A stretch of DNA of 16,821 nt from JBBPYR01 sp038199755 (GTDB lineage Bacteria > Chloroflexota > Ktedonobacteria > Ktedonobacterales > Ktedonobacteraceae), in NCBI GenBank assembly GCA_038199755.1, contig JBBPYR010000034.1:1-16821 (forward strand). Reading direction: 5' to 3'. The translations under genes and the position numbers were made by a program. This document shows, one piece after another, positions 6,546 to 15,308 of the stretch. The first letter of the stretch is position 1, and each line of letters begins with the position of its first letter. The notes beneath the pieces were generated by a model. It made no database searches. It was not told the DNA's origin and saw only the letters and a list, made by a program, of their open reading frames with translations.

Positions 6546-7748
6546 ATGACCACAAACGACCTGCCACAAGATTTGTCACCCGATTTCCCACAAGGAACCG
6601 TGCAAAATACAATCTCTCTTTTGCTTGGGCATCCAGACCCTACGATGTTGCTTACAACAGCATTGCATGAGGCGATGTTGCGAGCCATAAATTCACCTCA
6701 ATGCGTAACGGCCCTTCAGTATGGCCCTGAGCGGGGCACGAGCAGCCTTATCAATTTCCTGATAGGGAAAAGCAAGCGTGAACAGGGTCTGTCTCTACGG
6801 CCTGCTAATGTGATGGTCGTTGCAGGCTCGACTCACGCGGTTGACATGCTTGCCCGACTCTTTGTTGAACCGGGAGGAGTGGTGCTGGTTGAGGCTCCGA
6901 CCTATACGGACTCCATCCATATTTTTCGCGATTATCATAGAGAGCTATGCTCCGTCTCTATTGACGAGGACGGCTTAATTCCAGCGGCATTAGAAGCACA
7001 AATCGCACATTTGCATGCGCAAGGTAAAACCCCTAGCATGCTCTATACCATCCCCAACTTTCACAACCCTACAGGCTATACATTGTCGACGGCGCGCCGT
7101 AGCGAGATTATTGCCTTGTCACGTCGTTATGGCTTCTTGATCGTGGAGGATGATGTCTATCGCGATCTCTCTTTTGAGGGCCCCGTGCCTGCTAGTTTCT
7201 ATGCTCTGACAAATGGTGGCCGTGATGGTGGTCGTGTGGCGAGCATTGGCAGTTTCTCAAAAACGCTTGCCCCTGGATTACGTCTTGGTTGGTTGGTCAG
7301 TTCTGAGGATATCATCCAACGCTGCATTGACTGTGGAACCACACAAATGGGCGGAGGCGCGAATCCTTTTGTGGCGCACATCGTTGCCGAGTATTGCCAG
7401 AGTGGGCAGTGGGAGCCACATATTGCTCAACTACAAACCCTTTACAAGATGCGTCGTGATAGTGCGTTGTCCGCTTTGAAACGCCACATGCCCGCTGATG
7501 TGACGTGGACGCATCCGGCGGGCGGCTTCTTCATCTGGCTCACTCTGCCAAAGGGCCTCTTTGCCCAACAGATCAAGCAGCAGGCACTGCAAGCCGGTGT
7601 GGCAGTGGCGGCGGGTGAGGGCTTCTTCGTACATCCTGCCGCTGGTGAGCATAACCTGCGCCTAGCCTTTAGTTGCGCGTTACCCGACGAGATTGACGGC
7701 GGTATTCACATACTGGCGCAGGTTATACAGAGAGCAAAAACGAGTTGA
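6546..7748 (+). CDS. PLP-dependent aminotransferase, class I/II (MocR/2-aminoadipate aminotransferase-like)
   Basis: This 400-residue fold-type I aminotransferase has ALQYGPERGTSSLINFL (56-72) and AGSTHAVDML (93-102). It has NPTG with Asn174, EDDVY (201-205, Asp202 and Tyr205 for the pyridine and phenol groups of PLP), and SFSKTLAPGLRLGW. Lys239 in that last motif forms the Schiff base. Arg372 in NLRLAFS matches the substrate-carboxylate arginine. The order of motifs is that of the LysN/2-aminoadipate and MocR group, but no N-terminal winged-helix domain is present, so it is an enzyme and not a MocR regulator. The amino donor and acceptor cannot be told. The Shine-Dalgarno is weak (GAAAAGAG at 6532-6539). 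It is transcribed away from the lipoprotein gene across a 180-bp gap. Confidence 0.9.
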   Translation: MTTNDLPQDLSPDFPQGTVQNTISLLLGHPDPTMLLTTALHEAMLRAINSPQCVTALQYGPERGTSSLINFLIGKSKREQGLSLRPANVMVVAGSTHAVDMLARLFVEPGGVVLVEAPTYTDSIHIFRDYHRELCSVSIDEDGLIPAALEAQIAHLHAQGKTPSMLYTIPNFHNPTGYTLSTARRSEIIALSRRYGFLIVEDDVYRDLSFEGPVPASFYALTNGGRDGGRVASIGSFSKTLAPGLRLGWLVSSEDIIQRCIDCGTTQMGGGANPFVAHIVAEYCQSGQWEPHIAQLQTLYKMRRDSALSALKRHMPADVTWTHPAGGFFIWLTLPKGLFAQQIKQQALQAGVAVAAGEGFFVHPAAGEHNLRLAFSCALPDEIDGGIHILAQVIQRAKTS

Positions 7749-7766
7749 GGTGGCGAGTAGCAATCT

Positions 7767-8822
7767 CTACAAAAGGCTCGTCTGATCAACTGGCTCTTTG
7801 GGAGGTATCATCGCGTAGCTGACTAGCCAGCCAGCAATACCTGACACGATGATGGAGCCGACCGAGAGATGGACTGTCCACACAATGCCCATTGTGACCC
7901 AGAGCGCAAGAAAGTACACGGTATAGATAATCATCGGTACCACACCTGCGAAGAGGCGAAATTCATCCACGCGCTGCGTCGAGGGTTGCAAAAAATGATA
8001 GAGCACATCGATAAGTAGCCCGGCTACTGCCGCGATGGGGATGACAATAAAGGTGTAGTGCATAAGGCTCAAGGCCAGCGCATTCACCGTCAATACCAGC
8101 GTAAAAGAGCCTTTAGGCATCTGCCATCTGCGTACCGCCAGCAACACCAACATGATGAATATCATACTCTGGAAGACAAAACCCAGTACGGCAAGGGACT
8201 GCTCCGTCTCTTGTGTCTTCACAATAGTAGCTGGTGCGAGCATAGTGAATGGCTGTGCCGTTTGTGTGATCAGCGAGAAGATCGAAAGTAAGAGTAGCAG
8301 CGACAGCGGAATTGTTAGCTGCGTGAGCCAATCTTGCCGTGTCGCTGCCTCTGCTTTTCTTCTCCATGCCGCCCGAAACGGCCCGGCGGCAATAAGCCCA
8401 AAGCAGATCATCAGCAGGAGATGCGTTGGGCTCAGTTGGGCATCGATGTTCACTTCGATTCCGAACAGAATGTGCCAGAACATGTCAGCAACACCACCGA
8501 TTGCAAAACCAAACACTGCCAGGACAGAGAGTTCATAGCCTGCTGGTATGGCCTCGCGCCAACTTTTTCCATGGGCATGATTGAACCCCACTGTGCCGAG
8601 CATGACCACTGCAACAGCCAGAAAGCCAGAATAAAGCACGCCGTGCCAGGGGGTGAAGAACGAATCTAAGGTAAAGTGATTATGTGCCCAGGCATCCAGA
8701 AAGCCGCCAGTCAAAAGCCAAGTGCAGGCACCTATCATCATCCAATCAAATGTGATACCCCCGATAAATGCTCTGGCCGAGGAACGAGAGGATAGTCCCA
8801 GATCTTTTACGCGCGTTGTCAT
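7767..8822 (-). CDS. Multi-pass membrane protein with conserved-looking His/Asp/Glu motifs, function unknown
   Basis: The product has 351 residues with about eight or nine hydrophobic segments. I do not recognise a named family. The N-terminal half carries acidic and histidine residues at membrane edges: FLDAWAHNHF (41-50), FFTPWHGVLYSG (55-66), VADMFWHILFGIE (111-123) and QLSPTHLLL (129-137). His47, His49, His60, His117 and His134, with Asp43, Asp113 and Glu123, could bind a metal or haem; that is inference. The start is ATG 8820-8822, 6 bases after AGGAG (8829-8833). The TTG directly before it would leave only 3 bases. It is the last gene of a minus-strand run, 104 bp after the dioxygenase, and its stop is 18 bp from the convergent aminotransferase stop. 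Confidence 0.8.
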   Translation of the reverse strand: MTTRVKDLGLSSRSSARAFIGGITFDWMMIGACTWLLTGGFLDAWAHNHFTLDSFFTPWHGVLYSGFLAVAVVMLGTVGFNHAHGKSWREAIPAGYELSVLAVFGFAIGGVADMFWHILFGIEVNIDAQLSPTHLLLMICFGLIAAGPFRAAWRRKAEAATRQDWLTQLTIPLSLLLLLSIFSLITQTAQPFTMLAPATIVKTQETEQSLAVLGFVFQSMIFIMLVLLAVRRWQMPKGSFTLVLTVNALALSLMHYTFIVIPIAAVAGLLIDVLYHFLQPSTQRVDEFRLFAGVVPMIIYTVYFLALWVTMGIVWTVHLSVGSIIVSGIAGWLVSYAMIPPKEPVDQTSLL

Positions 8823-8926
8823 CAAATACTCCTGATTAAGAGAAAAGCAATCACTGTCTGATCCCTTGCTGCCAAGAGATTCAACCTAATTATACACTAT
8901 AACAATTTTGTAGGGCCCTCTCTGGC

Positions 8927-9886
8927 CTATTCGAGTGGGTGAAGATTTTTCTCAATCTCTTGACGCTGCGGCTCCAGAAAAGGTGGCAGATCAAGCGTCT
9001 CGCCGAGATGCTCGGCATCCTCATGCTCATCAATAAAACCAGGGCCATCTGTGGCAATCTCGAACAGCACGCCGCCGGGCACGCGGAAGTAGATCGACTT
9101 AAAGTAAAAGCGATCAATTACGGGCGTGACGCCCAGCCCAACCTGCGCAAGGTGATCGCGCCATTGTTGATGCTGCTCTGCATCCGGCGTGCGGAACGCG
9201 ATATGATGCACACCGCCAATCCCCAGCCGTCCTAAACTGCCACCGGGGCGCACTTCCACATGCACCTCTGTGCCGGGGCCGCCATTACCCGCCTCAAAAA
9301 CGACTAAGCGATGCTGCCTATCATCGCCGATTGGGTATTCCCTCGTCTGCTGGAAACCGAGCACCTGCGTGAGCACTACCGCAAGTGGCTCTAATTGGCG
9401 CACAATCACTGTTGCGGCATCAAGGCCGCGAATAGCATACTCGGCGGGAATGGGGCTATCCTTCCATGGAATGCTCGTTGTTGGCGCATTGCCATCATCA
9501 AAGAGGGCCAGACGCATGCCCTCACGATCATGGAAGATGAGGCTGGCACGCCCCATATACTCACCTCGACTGACGATCTCCACGCCGTGCTCTTCCAGAT
9601 GATTCGCCCACCAAGCGAGGGCGGCAGAGCCAGCCACGCGCAAGGCTATTGTGCTGATCGTGCCAGCACCCGCGACATTGCGTCCAATATGCGGCCAATC
9701 AAAAAAGGTCACATCATTGCCCGGATTGCCTATATTGTCGGCATAAAACAGGTGGTATGCCGACACATCATCCTGGTTAACCGTTCTCTTGACCAGACGC
9801 AAGCCGAGCACCGTCGTATAAAAGCGATAATTGGTCGACGTATTGCCAGTGACCGCCGTCACATGATGTAGACCTGTCAGTTGCAT
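8927..9886 (-). CDS. VOC-family ring-cleaving dioxygenase (MhqO/catechol-2,3-dioxygenase-like)
   Basis: This 319-residue protein has two glyoxalase/extradiol-type modules. Module 1 begins GLHHVTAVTGN (5-15) and continues with FYTTVLGLRLVKRTVNQDD (22-40). Module 2 holds GGVHHIAFRTPD (224-235) and VLFEIATDGPGF (273-284). The probable metal ligands are His8, His228 and Glu276, the usual His-His-Glu triad of type I extradiol enzymes. The sequence most resembles the Bacillus MhqO group tied to hydroquinone and quinone stress, which open aromatic diols with O2. Family members are usually about 310-320 residues, so it is full length. The start is ATG 9886 with a GAGAGAGGA-type site 5-13 bases upstream. 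It lies 58 bp behind the NCS1 permease gene and may share its transcript. The substrate is unknown. Confidence 0.9.
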   Translation of the reverse strand: MQLTGLHHVTAVTGNTSTNYRFYTTVLGLRLVKRTVNQDDVSAYHLFYADNIGNPGNDVTFFDWPHIGRNVAGAGTISTIALRVAGSAALAWWANHLEEHGVEIVSRGEYMGRASLIFHDREGMRLALFDDGNAPTTSIPWKDSPIPAEYAIRGLDAATVIVRQLEPLAVVLTQVLGFQQTREYPIGDDRQHRLVVFEAGNGGPGTEVHVEVRPGGSLGRLGIGGVHHIAFRTPDAEQHQQWRDHLAQVGLGVTPVIDRFYFKSIYFRVPGGVLFEIATDGPGFIDEHEDAEHLGETLDLPPFLEPQRQEIEKNLHPLE

Positions 9887-9944
9887 GAACGTCCTCTCTC
9901 TATCAAGACATCATCAATACACCTCTCGACACTTCGTATTGGAC

Positions 9945-11405
9945 TCAGTCTTCCGCCGAGACCATGGTAGCTTCCGATGGCTTGGCGAAAATAGGCCGTA
10001 ACACCAGGAAAAGCACAATGCTCACCACCGCACCTAGCAGGTAGCCCAGGTTGGTGCTGGCGAAGATGCCTTTTGCCAAGGGACCCGTGAAAAAAGAGGA
10101 TTGCGTGAAGAGTAAGCCGACGACAACACCTACAATCCAGGCGATACAAGCCGCGATATTGAAGCCCCCTGTATAGTAGTAGGCACTATCGCGCCCCAGA
10201 TTGGTCAAGCTCTTGCTATCATAGCTGCGTCGCCAGATCATATCAATCAGGAAGATTGCTGCCCACACCGTCAAGCCATCGGCGAGGACCAGCAAGAAAC
10301 TGGTGAGCGCACCCTGGAAATCGTTGCGTACCAGCAACACATAGATAGAGCCGATCACCATCAACACACCATCAATCAAGACTGCGTACTGGCGTTTGAC
10401 CCGAATGCCCAATGCGAGCAGATTGAGACCTGATGAATAGATGTCGAGGGCCGCGCCCGCCAGCAAGCCGCCTACGGCAGTCAGCAGGTAGGGAACGGCC
10501 AACCATGCTGGCAATGCCTCGCGAATGGGCGCGAGCGGATCAGAGGCCGTCAGCACATTCGACTTGAACGAGGCCAGCAGCACGCCCACAATCATCAGAA
10601 TATACAATGGTAGTGTCGCGCCAAAGATTGTCCAGAATGTGATCGCGCGCCCAGAGCTTCTGCGTGGCAGGTAACGTGAGTAGTCCGCGCCAGAGTTAAT
10701 CCAGCCAATCCCAGTTCCAGCCATGATAATTACAAAAGCTGTGATAACACCAGTGTCCCAGGGACCCGCTGGCTGGCTGAAGAGCTTGCCCCAGTTGGTC
10801 TGTGGCACAATAAAGGCGATAATCACAATCGTTAGCAGTCCGAAAATCCATGTCGCGGCGCGCTGAATCCACACGAGTGTAGCGTGTCCCCAATAGCCGC
10901 AGGCCACCACCAACGCTGAGAGGAGCAGGATACTCACAACTGTCCAGGCGGCATTCGCTGCGATACCGAAAATCTGCAACAGTTCCAGTAACGCCCCTGT
11001 AGAGGCAATAACCAGAATGGTTTCCCACCCCACCAGGCTAATCCAGCTTACCAGTGTTGGGCCAAAGTTGCCGCGTGTGCCAAAAACTGCCCGCGAGAGC
11101 GTCAGCATAGGAGCACCGCCCCACACGCCAGGAATGCTGAGCAGACCGACGAAGAGAAACGAAACGACGGTCGCGACCAACCCGACCACCAGACCCTGCC
11201 AGATATTCAAGCCACTGCCCGTCAAATAGCCCGCGCCATAGATGACGCCTAGAATGCCAACATTGCTGGCAAACCAGATCCAGAACAGCTCGAATGGTCG
11301 TCCGTGACGGTGTTCCTGGTCAATTGGATTGATGCCATTCATCTCAACAGACCAGACGCGATCACTCTCAGGCTGTGTACTTTCACGTTGTGTGGTTGTG
11401 CTCAT
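9945..11405 (-). CDS. NCS1-family nucleobase:cation symporter (cytosine/purine/allantoin permease type)
   Basis: This 486-residue inner-membrane transporter has about twelve hydrophobic segments, the family standard. NCS1 marks include the N-terminal NGINPIDQEHRHGRPFELF (23-41) leading into helix 1 (FWIWFASNVG). GGAPMLTLSRAVFGTRG (96-112) follows, and GWETI (126-130) near the substrate-facing helix 3. Members import nucleobases, allantoin, hydantoins or related ring compounds with Na+ or H+. AGGAG at 11415-11419 precedes ATG 11405 by 9 bases. It is flanked at 58 bp on both sides by the LLM oxidoreductase and the ring-cleaving dioxygenase, all on the same strand, so the imported compound may be their substrate (inference). 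Confidence 0.92.
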   Translation of the reverse strand: MSTTTQRESTQPESDRVWSVEMNGINPIDQEHRHGRPFELFWIWFASNVGILGVIYGAGYLTGSGLNIWQGLVVGLVATVVSFLFVGLLSIPGVWGGAPMLTLSRAVFGTRGNFGPTLVSWISLVGWETILVIASTGALLELLQIFGIAANAAWTVVSILLLSALVVACGYWGHATLVWIQRAATWIFGLLTIVIIAFIVPQTNWGKLFSQPAGPWDTGVITAFVIIMAGTGIGWINSGADYSRYLPRRSSGRAITFWTIFGATLPLYILMIVGVLLASFKSNVLTASDPLAPIREALPAWLAVPYLLTAVGGLLAGAALDIYSSGLNLLALGIRVKRQYAVLIDGVLMVIGSIYVLLVRNDFQGALTSFLLVLADGLTVWAAIFLIDMIWRRSYDSKSLTNLGRDSAYYYTGGFNIAACIAWIVGVVVGLLFTQSSFFTGPLAKGIFASTNLGYLLGAVVSIVLFLVLRPIFAKPSEATMVSAED

Positions 11406-11463
11406 CGTTCTCTGCTCCTATGCTCTGCTTCTCTGCTTCTGTCCCGTGCTGCCAACGCCGCGT

Positions 11464-12405
11464 TTAAGCGATGAACTCTTTGGCGAAGCGGCGAATTGAA
11501 TCTCCTTGAATCGCGTCAGGGAACATCAGCAGCAACTCTTGTACTCCCGCCGCTTCGTAGGCAGCGATGCGCTGGCGAATCGTGTCGGGGCTACCGACCA
11601 ACGCGGTATCGAGGGCGCCGCCAAAGCGTGCTTTAGCTATCGCTGGGATTTTTGCCATGGCTTCCTCATCGGTATCGCCAATAACACACAAACTTCCAGA
11701 TGTACGATGGATGCTGTTGTAGTCACGCCCAACATTCGCACAATGGTCTTTGAGTATGGCAAACTTGCGCTCGAGTGTGGCGAGATCGCCCATTACGTTA
11801 CAGGCATCACCGTACTGTGCCACCAACTTGAGCGTCACCTTTTCGCCACCGCCGCCGATCAGCATGGGGATCTGCGGTTTCTGCACACCTTTCGGCTGGT
11901 TGATGGCTCCACGCACCTGATAATATTTGCCCTCAAATACTGCCTCTTCCTGTGTCCACATGGCGCGAATGACCTGTATGGCTTCGCGTAAATAGCGCAG
12001 GCGTTCGGGGGCATCGGGATACTCGTAGCCATAGGCGCGGTACTCGTGCTCGTACCATCCTGCTCCAATGCCGAAATTGAGCCGTCCATGACTGAGCACG
12101 TCAACCGTGCTTGCCATTTTCGCCAACAGTGCTGGATTACGATAGCCATTGCACGACACCAATTGACCGACCCGTACCCGTTTGGTATCACGTGCCAGGG
12201 CAGCTGTCGTGGTCCAACACTCAAAGGTCACTTCTTGTGATGGTTGAGGAATGGTATGAAAGTGGTCGACGAGCCAGACTGAGTTATAACCTGTCTCATC
12301 GGCAGTTTGAGCGACACGAGTCATCGTTTCATAGGCTTCAACGGGATCCTTAATGCTTGCCAGATCCATCGTCCAGCCCTGGGGAAGGTTTATACCATAT
12401 TTCAT
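11464..12405 (-). CDS. LLM-class flavin/F420-dependent oxidoreductase
   Basis: From ATG 12405 the product has 313 residues and begins MKYGINLPQGW, a typical first strand of the bacterial luciferase-like TIM barrel. Later motifs are SVWLVDHFH (42-50), VGQLVSCNGYRNPALLAKMASTVD (79-102, written as two blocks around CNGYRNP), LSHGRLNFGIGAGWYEHEYRAYG (split around GRLNFGIGAGW, 107-117), and PMLIGGGGEK (180-189). GAGWYEHEY and the GGGG phosphate-binding loop point to the F420-dependent subgroup (Rv1855c-like), although FMN use is not excluded. AGAGGT at 12417-12422 precedes the ATG by 11 bases. The frame is open for 61 more codons upstream, but that extension is low-complexity and unlike the family. 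It leads the minus-strand cassette with the NCS1 permease. Confidence 0.88.
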   Translation of the reverse strand: MKYGINLPQGWTMDLASIKDPVEAYETMTRVAQTADETGYNSVWLVDHFHTIPQPSQEVTFECWTTTAALARDTKRVRVGQLVSCNGYRNPALLAKMASTVDVLSHGRLNFGIGAGWYEHEYRAYGYEYPDAPERLRYLREAIQVIRAMWTQEEAVFEGKYYQVRGAINQPKGVQKPQIPMLIGGGGEKVTLKLVAQYGDACNVMGDLATLERKFAILKDHCANVGRDYNSIHRTSGSLCVIGDTDEEAMAKIPAIAKARFGGALDTALVGSPDTIRQRIAAYEAAGVQELLLMFPDAIQGDSIRRFAKEFIA

Positions 12406-12488
12406 GCAGAACAAAGACCTCTTTTTCTTTCTCGAAAAGTCGTTACCGCTTTCATTGTACCTCATGAAAGGGTTACACGAATAGCAAA

Positions 12489-12526
12489 TTTTCACATCAC
12501 CATTTTCACTACAGGTATGATACAAT
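12489..12526. promoter_or_regulatory. Possible promoter/regulator region between divergent genes
   Basis: In the 165-bp gap between the LLM gene and the ATP-grasp gene, TTTTCAC occurs twice in direct orientation (12489-12495 and 12503-12509, 14 bp apart). It is followed by -10-like words TATGAT (12516-12521) and TACAAT (12521-12526). No good -35 at 17 bp is visible, so an activator-dependent promoter is only a guess. Confidence 0.25.
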
Positions 12527-12570
12527 GGCGAACAATACACACACATCTTTGAGTAAAAGGTTTTTTCGGT

Positions 12571-14034
12571 ATGAATACTATTTTGCATACATCATTATTT
12601 GCATCATCAATGCCAAGCACGCTGGCTGTGGGCTTTCATAACGTGGGGGGCGAGGGCGTTTTACGCGCCTCTAACGAGGCCATGATCGACTACGTGCAAC
12701 ACTACTACGGAGAAAGATGTGGTCACCTTCCTCTCAGTGCCCCTCATGCACAAGTGCTCGTAGACTTGCCCACGCCAGAGATACAGGCTCAGATGCGCTA
12801 TCTCAGCACGCTCTTTGGCAAGGAAGTTGTCCCGACCACCCTTGAAAAACTCAAGCAAGCACGGGAAACAGCACCAGCGGTGCTGCCGCTGGTCGTGCCC
12901 TATATCAATGTTCCCGAAGTCGAGACACGTATGCATAATGAACTTGGTGCAGCCGTATGGGGGCTGCCGGGGAAGATGACTCACGTGCTGAAAAACAAAG
13001 CCAGCTTTTATCACATGCTAGATGAATTTGGCTTGGAAGGTTTTTATGCACCTGATTATGTGGTCGCCGACATCTCTGCGGTTGCCACTGAGTCAGCACG
13101 TTTTCTGCGCCACATAGAGGATATCTACACACAAGCGGGGCTAGCACAAGTCTATCCACTGGGTGTGATGCTGCGGGCAGCCGAAGAAGATGGTAACTAC
13201 GGCTGCTGCCTGCTCTACGAGGAGGCGGGTCACATTGTCGTCGTGCAAGATGGAGACGCCGACCACATGCAGCACTATTCACAGTGGCAAGAGGCACTAA
13301 CCGTGTCGCAAGCACATTTGGCCGCAACCATGAACGTGCAAAAGGAAGCTAGAGTCGTAATCAGTCGCTATCTAGACCTTGCCGACTCCCCTGGCATCTC
13401 CGTCGTGATTATGGCTGATCGCGTGGCATCGCTCGGCTGGAATGGTCAGTTGCAAAAGCCGGGCAGCAAGGCATGCATCGGCACGAGTACCTACATCCCT
13501 CAGAATGCCTATGTGCAGCGCATGCAACAAGTGTATGAAGAGCAAACAGCCGCGTTCTTCGAGGTGTTGTTAAGAAGAACGGCTCAACAGTGTGGCATCG
13601 ATTTTGCTTCTATCACCGGCGTAGCAAACCTGGATATCATGATTCCCAGCGAATTGGAAAGAAGCCTACGGCGGCACAGAAAGCAAGCGGAGGGCATGTA
13701 TCTCGCGGAATGTAATCCGCGCTGGACAAACTATACCGATGCCATCATGACCGTTCTGGGCGCGAACCACAAAGAGCAGACCATCTATAACATGAGGGCC
13801 GCTATCGCAGCGGGAATTTGTACTATCGACAAGCATCCTTTGCCAGCGAATGTAAACCCCCAAGGGCTACGTACACGCATCGTCGCAAGAGATGCCATTT
13901 TGCAGCGCGAGGGAACAAGAATAATTTGTCGCATGACAAAAAATCCTATGGGGTTGATCTTCGCAGGAAACCTGACAAAAGCGCAGCAAGAGGTCGATGC
14001 GATGATTACACAGGCACACGCTCGTTCAGTCTAA
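12571..14034 (+). CDS. ATP-grasp ligase of the PGM1/pre-ATP-grasp type, substrate unknown
   Basis: This 487-residue protein reads as a pre-ATP-grasp domain (about 20-125) followed by an ATP-grasp fold. Features are VLKNKASFYHMLDEFGL (139-155, nucleotide-binding Lys region) and RVVISRYLDLADSPGISVV (261-279). QKPGSKACIGTSTYIP (295-310) follows, then NLDIMI (353-358), and YLAECNPRWTNYT (377-389). Glu380, Asn382 and Arg384 of that last motif match the E-x-N-x-R metal/ATP site. The NPRWTNYTD wording recalls PGM1-related peptide ligases, which join an acyl group to an amine through an acyl phosphate. The substrate is not predictable. The ATG has only a modest AAAAGG site 10 bases upstream; Met14 is an alternative. 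No peptide precursor or other biosynthetic gene is adjacent. The YihY gene follows. Confidence 0.72.
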   Translation: MNTILHTSLFASSMPSTLAVGFHNVGGEGVLRASNEAMIDYVQHYYGERCGHLPLSAPHAQVLVDLPTPEIQAQMRYLSTLFGKEVVPTTLEKLKQARETAPAVLPLVVPYINVPEVETRMHNELGAAVWGLPGKMTHVLKNKASFYHMLDEFGLEGFYAPDYVVADISAVATESARFLRHIEDIYTQAGLAQVYPLGVMLRAAEEDGNYGCCLLYEEAGHIVVVQDGDADHMQHYSQWQEALTVSQAHLAATMNVQKEARVVISRYLDLADSPGISVVIMADRVASLGWNGQLQKPGSKACIGTSTYIPQNAYVQRMQQVYEEQTAAFFEVLLRRTAQQCGIDFASITGVANLDIMIPSELERSLRRHRKQAEGMYLAECNPRWTNYTDAIMTVLGANHKEQTIYNMRAAIAAGICTIDKHPLPANVNPQGLRTRIVARDAILQREGTRIICRMTKNPMGLIFAGNLTKAQQEVDAMITQAHARSV

Positions 14035-14168
14035 GCACAGTGAAGCCTCAACCCTTGTTCATGCGTGAAGTAATACAGGGGGCATTCTCAACGGCATGCA
14101 CGAGGACGCGCGAGATACGTCACCTTGATAGAGCAAAATACCAGCTTTCCATGATAATAGGGGGAGTG

Positions 14169-15239
14169 ATGGCAAACGACTTGCAAGAGCTAGCTACCTA
14201 CAAGAGGAAAGAGCCCTTTTCCTCGGCTATACATACCTTCAAAAAGAATGGTCGACCCCTGGTTGCCTTGTGGATCAAATTCAATAACGACTGGTCGTGG
14301 AACAATGCAGCAGGTTTGGCCTATAATCTGCTGCTGGCGATCTTCCCCATCGTGATTGCGCTCATATCTCTGCTCGGACTTTTCCTTGGTACACTGGCTC
14401 CTGGCGTCTTCCACGATGATATTAATAAATTGACTGTCACCTTTTCCACCCTGTCAGAAGCTAAACCATTTGTGGTTGCCGCTTTCACACAGGTGAAAAG
14501 GGAGGCTGGCGTACTAGGTGTCATCGCCGCCATTTTAGCTGTTTTTAACGGCTCACGCCTCTTTATCTTCATGGAAGGGTGTCTCGATATCATCTATCAC
14601 GTACGCCCCAGGAACATACTCGCGCAGAATGTGATGTCTATCCTGATGCTCCTGCTGTTCGTTGTGCTGCTTCCACTCGCGGCACTGGCGTCAGCTGGAC
14701 CGGCTTTCGTCTTCTCGCTGCTGAAAAAAACGCCGCTCGACCAGATTCCCGGCGTTCCCTTCGTCTTGGGTTTCGGTGGTGTCCTGAGCGGTTTAATGCT
14801 CGGCTATATTTTGTTTCAGGTAATCTACATGGTCGTTCCCAACCAGAAGATTAGTTTCCGCAAAAGTTGGTTGGGGGCAATAGTGGCCGCGGTACTCTTG
14901 GAACTGTACCTTGTGCTCTTTCCTCTCTATGTGGCCCAGTTTTTGGGTGCCTTTGCGGGCGCGTTAGGCGTGCTCATTCTCCTCATCTTCTTTTATTACT
15001 TTGCCTTGATTCTATTTGTAGGTGCCCAGGTCAATGCGTTCTTCTTGCAAGGCATACGTGTTACTCAGCATGACTTGGTCACTATGGTCTACACCATGTC
15101 AAGTCATCTGGCTACCAATGAAGAAGCCGTAAAAGAGCAAGCATCCTCCTCCCCTAGAGGGGAAGTTCCGAAAGATAGTCGTCCGCAGTATGAAGTGGAT
15201 AGGGAGGTGGGACCGCTTCCAGCGAAACCTCAGAATTAG
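14169..15239 (+). CDS. YihY/BrkB-family integral membrane protein
   Basis: The product is 356 residues from ATG 14169. The family core begins at WSWNNAAGLAYNLLLAIFP (42-60), the usual first YihY helix. Hydrophobic spans lie near 50-76, 113-133, 155-184, 196-222, 233-258 and 262-293. Conserved pieces are VFNGSRLFIFMEGCLDIIY (125-143) and the FVGAQVNAFF end of the last helix (283-292). A hydrophilic tail (about 315-356, Pro/Glu/Lys-rich) should be cytoplasmic. Proteins of this family were once called RNase BN, a name now known to be wrong; their function is unresolved. The start is uncertain. GGGGGAG (14160-14166) is only 2 bases before ATG 14169, and an in-frame ATG at 14151 has no site. The frame also runs far back into the ATP-grasp gene, which is not real coding. 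Confidence 0.85.
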   Translation: MANDLQELATYKRKEPFSSAIHTFKKNGRPLVALWIKFNNDWSWNNAAGLAYNLLLAIFPIVIALISLLGLFLGTLAPGVFHDDINKLTVTFSTLSEAKPFVVAAFTQVKREAGVLGVIAAILAVFNGSRLFIFMEGCLDIIYHVRPRNILAQNVMSILMLLLFVVLLPLAALASAGPAFVFSLLKKTPLDQIPGVPFVLGFGGVLSGLMLGYILFQVIYMVVPNQKISFRKSWLGAIVAAVLLELYLVLFPLYVAQFLGAFAGALGVLILLIFFYYFALILFVGAQVNAFFLQGIRVTQHDLVTMVYTMSSHLATNEEAVKEQASSSPRGEVPKDSRPQYEVDREVGPLPAKPQN

Positions 15240-15308
15240 CGTGAGCCCCCTAAAAATGACAGGAAAGAAGTAGTAGAACATAGACAGAGAAACGGAGAGA
15301 AAAATACT

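Noticed and set aside
8905..8930. Hairpin around GGGCCC after the dioxygenase as a terminator
   Set aside because: The arms pair over only about four bases and no T-run follows on the minus strand.
9395..9871. 158-codon plus-strand frame antisense to the dioxygenase
   Set aside because: No family features; it mirrors the coding pattern of the VOC gene on the other strand.
12406..12588. 61-residue N-terminal extension of the LLM oxidoreductase
   Set aside because: The family begins at MKYGINLPQGW; the extension is cysteine- and basic-rich, unlike the family, and overlaps the divergent ATP-grasp start.
13818..14168. Long 5' extension of the YihY frame overlapping the ATP-grasp gene
   Set aside because: The overlapping part is out of frame with a well-supported ATP-grasp C-terminus and does not resemble YihY proteins.
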